NCBI GenBank assembly: GCA_902805475.1
Contig: CADCSX010000001.1
Span: 3,286,001 to 3,350,000 of the forward strand
DNA length: 64,000 nucleotides
Direction: 5' to 3'
From: Entonaema liquescens
Lineage: Eukaryota > Ascomycota > Sordariomycetes > Xylariales > Xylariaceae
Positions 60,177 to 64,000 of this stretch are shown piece by piece. The position numbers and the translations under genes were made by a program. Positions within the stretch are counted from its first letter, which is position 1; each line of letters opens with the position of its first letter. The notes under the pieces were generated by a model, which was not told the origin of the DNA, searched no databases, and saw nothing but the letters and a program-made list of their open reading frames with translations.

Positions 60177-61304
60177 ATGCCACCCCGTAAAACTGACAAT
60201 GCTCGACAGAGCAACTTATCCATGGCTCAATTTGTCTATGACGGCTCCGATGCAGATGTCGACACTTCTTCAACTTCCCTCCGCCCTGTTGTTTCTGTCC
60301 CTGCGCGAACTAAGCCCGCGCAACCCACGCAACCTACGCCCTCGATAGAGATGGATACCCAACGACCTCCTGAGGCTGCATCTCCTACGGAGAAAGACAA
60401 GGAAAGAAAAGACAGCGCCTCTAAGGACAACGTCACCATCGAGGTACGCCAGTGAATAGTTCGAAAACGCCAATCACGACTAAATATTCAATTTTATTAT
60501 AGGATGTCACTCTTCCGAAGTCAATAATAATGCGCCTCGCGAAGGGTGTCCTGCCTCCAAATACCCAGATCCAAGCGAATGCAATCTTGGCGATGAGCAA
60601 GAGTGCTACCGTTTTCATTAACCACCTTGCTAATGCGTATGTTCCTACATGAAAATCAAAGCCATAGAAAAAGGCTTATACTCGATGTCTAACTCGGTAC
60701 AGGGCGAATGAACACACGCAGAACTCCAACAAGAAGACTATCATGCCTGCTGATGTTTTCGCCGCGCTCGACGATATAGAATTTCCCTTCTTCCGCGAAA
60801 GGCTCGAGGCCGAATTCAAGAGTACGCATTAATCACTTTGTGGTGTGTGAACACTAATAGCTTATACAAATTTTAGAGTTCAACGAGACCCAGACCACGA
60901 AACGTAATACCTACCGTAGAAAGGTAGCCGCTGCGAAGAAGGCTGAGAAGGCTGGGCCAGACCCTAATTCCTCTATGATGTCCACTGCCTCTACTGCAGC
61001 CGCGAGTCAGCCAGACTCAGCAGGGCCACGTGCTATCAAGAAGCAAAAGCCCAATGCGCCGGATGATTCTGCCATGGACGTAGACGGTGGTGACGAGACG
61101 CGCGAGCAGAGTGATGCTGAAACGGAACCGGAGCAAGAGCAAGAAGAGGAAGAAGAAGAGGATGAGAATGAAGGCGCCGAAGAGGAGGAAGAGGAAGAAG
61201 AGGAAGAGGAGGAGGAGGAGGAAGGGAATGACCCTGACCGCCTAGAGGACCGTGAACCCCGTGATGATCATGACGATGCCCTCGATGACGGAGATAGCGA
61301 TTGA
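60177..61304 (+). CDS. DPB4: DNA polymerase epsilon subunit D, histone-fold (DPB4/POLE3)
   Basis: A small non-catalytic subunit of DNA polymerase epsilon that pairs with Dpb3; Dpb4 homologues also occur in chromatin-remodelling complexes. Four exons (60177-60443, 60503-60636, 60703-60821, 60877-61304) give 315 residues. The histone fold covers about residues 89-170: EDVTLPKSIIMRLAKGVLP, AILAMSKSATVFINHLANAA, KKTIMPADVFAALDDIEF, ERLEAEFKKF. The frame is also open upstream to an ATG at 60102, but the start at 60177 (ACCATGCC, MPPRKTDN) is the usual form for the family. The C-terminal third is extremely acidic, with nearly uninterrupted Glu from about residue 260, longer than in yeast Dpb4 but common in filamentous fungi. 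All introns have clear GTA donors and YAG acceptors. Confidence 0.92.
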
Positions 61305-63027
61305 GGTGACAGCGCAACCCAAGACTGCTACAAACATGTTTGATCACGCCGAGCCACGTGTGTACTGACAAGAGATGTCTAATCCATCGTTGGATAAGGG
61401 ATATCGTCTTAGGAGAAAGAACTTTTGGGGGTAATATCACCGCGCAGATAATTGGGATATGTTGATTCCCTACACCAAGCACCTCGTAGTGCCGAAGGAA
61501 ATTCTTGCTCTTCAGGCTTGGCGTTCCGGACCCCAAGGCAAGTAAGTGTCAGTCACATTGCGCATGCCCCTATTCTCGGCTGCAGTATAGTTCGATGTTT
61601 ATTGCTAATCGGACGCGATAATTAATACGACGGTTCCTAGTTCTTGTTATCTAATGCCGTTGCATTGATTGGTTTGAGAAAAATTCTGTTTATCCGTGAT
61701 TGCATCTGCGCTCGTGTTTACATCCAAGGAGTTCTGCTTCCCGTATCACCGTTACAGCGCGCGTGACTGTTACATACACATACCTTATCCTACCTACCTC
61801 TCACCTATACCTATACGTGAATGCCTAGGTATGTTACCATTTTAGTGTTCGTGCCAAGTACTTGTTGTGAGGATTGGTATTTGAAATTATTATATTACAT
61901 ATTCGAGGTGAAGTAAGGTGATGTATCTCAAGTAATAACTGTGATGAAGTGGTATGATGATGCATTCATGAGCGAACGTAAAATAAGGGGACTATGTTAG
62001 TATCTCCGGACAATGTAAGTCTTGGTGTCTAGCAACTTAACTCTAACTACTACCCGTTTTCTCTTTACGAAGGGATTAGACTATGCATCCTTCCTATCCT
62101 ATCCTATCCTACCATCACTTCTACATCCTACCCAAGACAAGGCAACCTTAACAATCTACCATCTGACCTACCGAACCCAGACCCTCCCCTTTCCGTTGAG
62201 TAAGTAACATCATCATGTGGTCTGACTATCGGGACTTCAAAGAACGGCTTACGCGTCCCCGCACCGCTTAACACACCTCCCTCCTCCGCCTCACCACGGA
62301 ACGACCCGTCGCCGAAGAGTTATTTACTCCGTACTCCGCTACGTTTCGGGTGGTACCATCGCCTCGCCTCGCCTCACGTTGCGGACTGTTCTCCGGCCGG
62401 ACCGTCGTATAGGAGCGAGGGGAAGCGAGTGCGTAGGATCAACAAGATCTGGTATTGTCTTATAAGAGTGAGTACGAACAACACCTTCGTACTCACTGAT
62501 GTGAAGGGTGTACCTATGAATACGACATGGTAAAACAGGAATATCAATGCGATGTAACATCTACACGTGTACGCCGAGACAGGCATTACAGGGTATTAGT
62601 ATAGATTGTATAGGTAGGTAGGTTAACAACATAGTATATACGCAGGCTTTCCCAACTCCACCCGATCCTGTCCCGACCGAACAGCATCCGTCTCCCTTCG
62701 GGCAACTGGTCTACCTAGGGCTTTTTTGTATAGTATAGTGACATCTCGACTAGTAATAGCAGTCTGCCAAGAAAAAAATAGGCATAGCCCCGAGGCCTTC
62801 TTAGTTAGTTCCTCCCCTTCCTTCTTGTATATAGCCCGTAACGCCTAAAAATGCCGAAAACATAGAAACCACTCTCGACTCCATCGCTCATGCAGCCGGA
62901 CGTATGAATCGCAAGTCGTACAGTGGATCTCAAACAATGGTTGTTCTGCCCTCGTAGTTGTATTATATATAACCCCATACAATAAGATTTTCTTCGTCCC
63001 TCTTCGTGCCGCCACAGTCCCACGTCA
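61305..63027. other. Spacer between DPB4-like and MAPKKK genes
   Basis: No gene is recognised. It contains CTATC/TATCC repeats near 62088-62113, a perfect inverted repeat at 62468-62496, and presumably the 3' UTRs of two convergent genes. Confidence 0.5.
62468..62496. other. Perfect 11-bp inverted repeat with 7-nt loop
   Basis: GTGAGTACGAA, then CAACACC, then TTCGTACTCAC; the arms are exactly complementary. It lies about 530 bp downstream of the extended MAPKKK frame, in otherwise unremarkable spacer. Confidence 0.85.
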
Positions 63028-63360
63028 TCAAGTTTCAAGGGCCGCTGTTAGAGGAGCTGGGTCCGAATTCTCTTTCCATAGTGTCGTATAGAAATCACTA
63101 GGCACAGCTGATTCGGATTCCGCTCGTGCTCGACTGACAGATTCCCTAATGTGAGCTCTTCTGGCGGATTCTTGTGCTGCTAAGATATTGGTAAGAGGAG
63201 GCGGTCGGTTACTCGCGTTGAAATCCTTATCTATGTACGCTGGAAACGGAACCGTAGCATCATCACCCGGTGTAGGCAGTATTGTCTCACCGAGCAACGT
63301 GATTCCATCCTTTTTCGTTTCAGATATTTGAATTGAAGGCAAATCTTCGGGCCCGTATTC
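63028..63360 (-). other. In-frame open extension past the MAPKKK stop codon
   Basis: Immediately after the TAG at 63361-63363 the kinase frame continues as EYGPEDLPSIQIS... for 110 residues, ending SDPAPLTAALET and a stop. Composition is protein-like (charged, Ala/Ser/Pro rich). The sequence TTCTATTAG just before it could also serve as a splice acceptor, for example with a donor at GTCGTC about 100 nt upstream (phase 0). So it may be an alternative C-terminus, a readthrough extension, or chance. Confidence 0.45.
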
Positions 63361-64000
63361 CTAATAGAAGCCGTCTCCACCCGCACTTCCCCTACTTCCC
63401 GAAAAAGGATGCGGTGTACTTTGAGCCGAGTTGCTGCTAGTATCGCTTGGAGTCGGCGGCTCGACGACTTGGTTGCGAATACACATGATCCATTCATGTT
63501 GAAGTAGTTCGACAGCGCTCGCTCTTCGTTTCGGGTCTCTAACAAAACATTTGTTCAAGAAGTCGATTCCCTGCGCGCTTAACTGATCTATACTCGGGAG
63601 CTGCGGAGGGTTGCCTTGGGCGATGTTATACATAATCGCCCACTCATTATCGAGATTTGACCACGGTCGACGGCCCGTGACCATTTCGAGGATTACACAT
63701 CCCAGTGACCACACATCTACAGCACCAGCGCGTCCTGGGTTCTCGCCCTTGATAACTTCGGGCGACATATACATAGGCGTGCCTGTCATGGACTTATTAG
63801 GTTTCGTGGCAGCTAAGCCGTGTACTAGAGTGCGCCCTTGTCGGGCAATAACCTTGGCGGCACCAAAGTCAACGTACTTAATGACACCATTGTGGTCGAG
63901 GAGGATATCTAGATGTTAATTAGCATAAAATTGTTGGCAAATGATGGCAGAGAAGAAGCTTACTTTCTGGTTTGATGTCGCGATGAGCAATGCCACTTTC
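63361..64000 (-). CDS. MAPKKK SSK2/SSK22-type kinase domain, C-terminal end (partial)
   Basis: The kinase that phosphorylates Pbs2 in the HOG osmostress cascade; only its C-terminus is inside the window. Exons are 64000-63964 (truncated by the window edge) and 63908-63361, separated by a 55-nt GTAAGC...CTAG intron. Subdomain VIb reads HRDIKPEN across the splice, followed by VDFGAAKV (DFG), then LAATKPNKSMTGTPMYMSPE (activation loop to APE-like SPE), DVWSLGCVILEM and the closing RDPKRRASAVELLQHEW. The protein ends shortly after the kinase domain in a Ser-rich tail, GGDGFY, then TAG. Notably the same frame stays open for 111 codons beyond the TAG (63360-63028). The wide agreement of the activation segment with Ssk2-type kinases makes this assignment more likely than Ste11 or Bck1. 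Confidence 0.88.

Overview
The window looks like a gene-poor stretch of a filamentous ascomycete chromosome, most probably a Sordariomycete; a narrower placement is not supportable by eye. The reasons are short introns (about 50-210 nt) with GTANGT/GTRAGT donors and YAG acceptors, orthologues of core fungal genes, a STAND/NLR-type protein and a HET-domain relic of the kind filamentous fungi carry, a decayed Ty3/gypsy element, and many TACCTA-type short repeats in the spacers. About eight genes can be read with confidence; most of the remainder is intergenic DNA with microsatellites and unrecognised open stretches.

Layout. 1-8.0 kb: no recognisable gene (one weak candidate near 6.7-7.4 kb). 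8.0-11.4 kb: a divergent pair, a HAD phosphatase of the GPP1/DOG type (minus) and the circularly permuted GTPase NUG1/nucleostemin (plus). 12.1-15.7 kb: a seven-exon NLR-like gene (alpha/beta-hydrolase, NB-ARC, TPR) with nearly identical 126-bp TPR units. 18.1-19.6 kb: a HET-domain pseudogene. 20.0-22.8 kb: a broken gypsy pol. 23.0-24.4 kb: a DUF7924-like protein. 25.3-26.0 kb: a 659-bp foldback DNA element with 9-bp target duplications. 29.6-32.2 kb: RSC7/NPL6-like chromatin-remodelling subunit. 32.2-43.3 kb: mostly spacer with two weak hypothetical genes. 43.4-46.4 kb: DIS3/RRP44. 46.4-56.4 kb: a 10-kb stretch without recognisable genes. 56.4-57.9 kb: a Ser/Thr-rich single-pass membrane protein. 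60.2-61.3 kb: DPB4-like histone-fold subunit of DNA polymerase epsilon. 63.0-64.0 kb: the C-terminal kinase domain of an SSK2/SSK22-type MAPKKK, cut by the window edge.

The housekeeping genes (ribosome biogenesis, RNA decay, chromatin remodelling, replication, osmostress signalling) are unrelated in pathway and simply share a locus. The accessory block at 12-26 kb is different in character: NLR gene, HET relic, dead retroelement, DUF7924 gene and foldback transposon lie within 14 kb, as expected of a fast-evolving self/non-self recognition region. The NLR reading frame is intact across all seven exons and its TPR array is the most dynamic-looking coding sequence in the window.

Two conserved, probably essential genes (DIS3 and RSC7) each need one extra base in a short homopolymer to read through. 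This points to indel errors in the assembly, or less likely to real lesions. The MAPKKK frame continues for 111 sense codons beyond a single TAG, which deserves a check for alternative splicing or readthrough. All splice sites were placed by eye from consensus and frame continuity, without transcript evidence.
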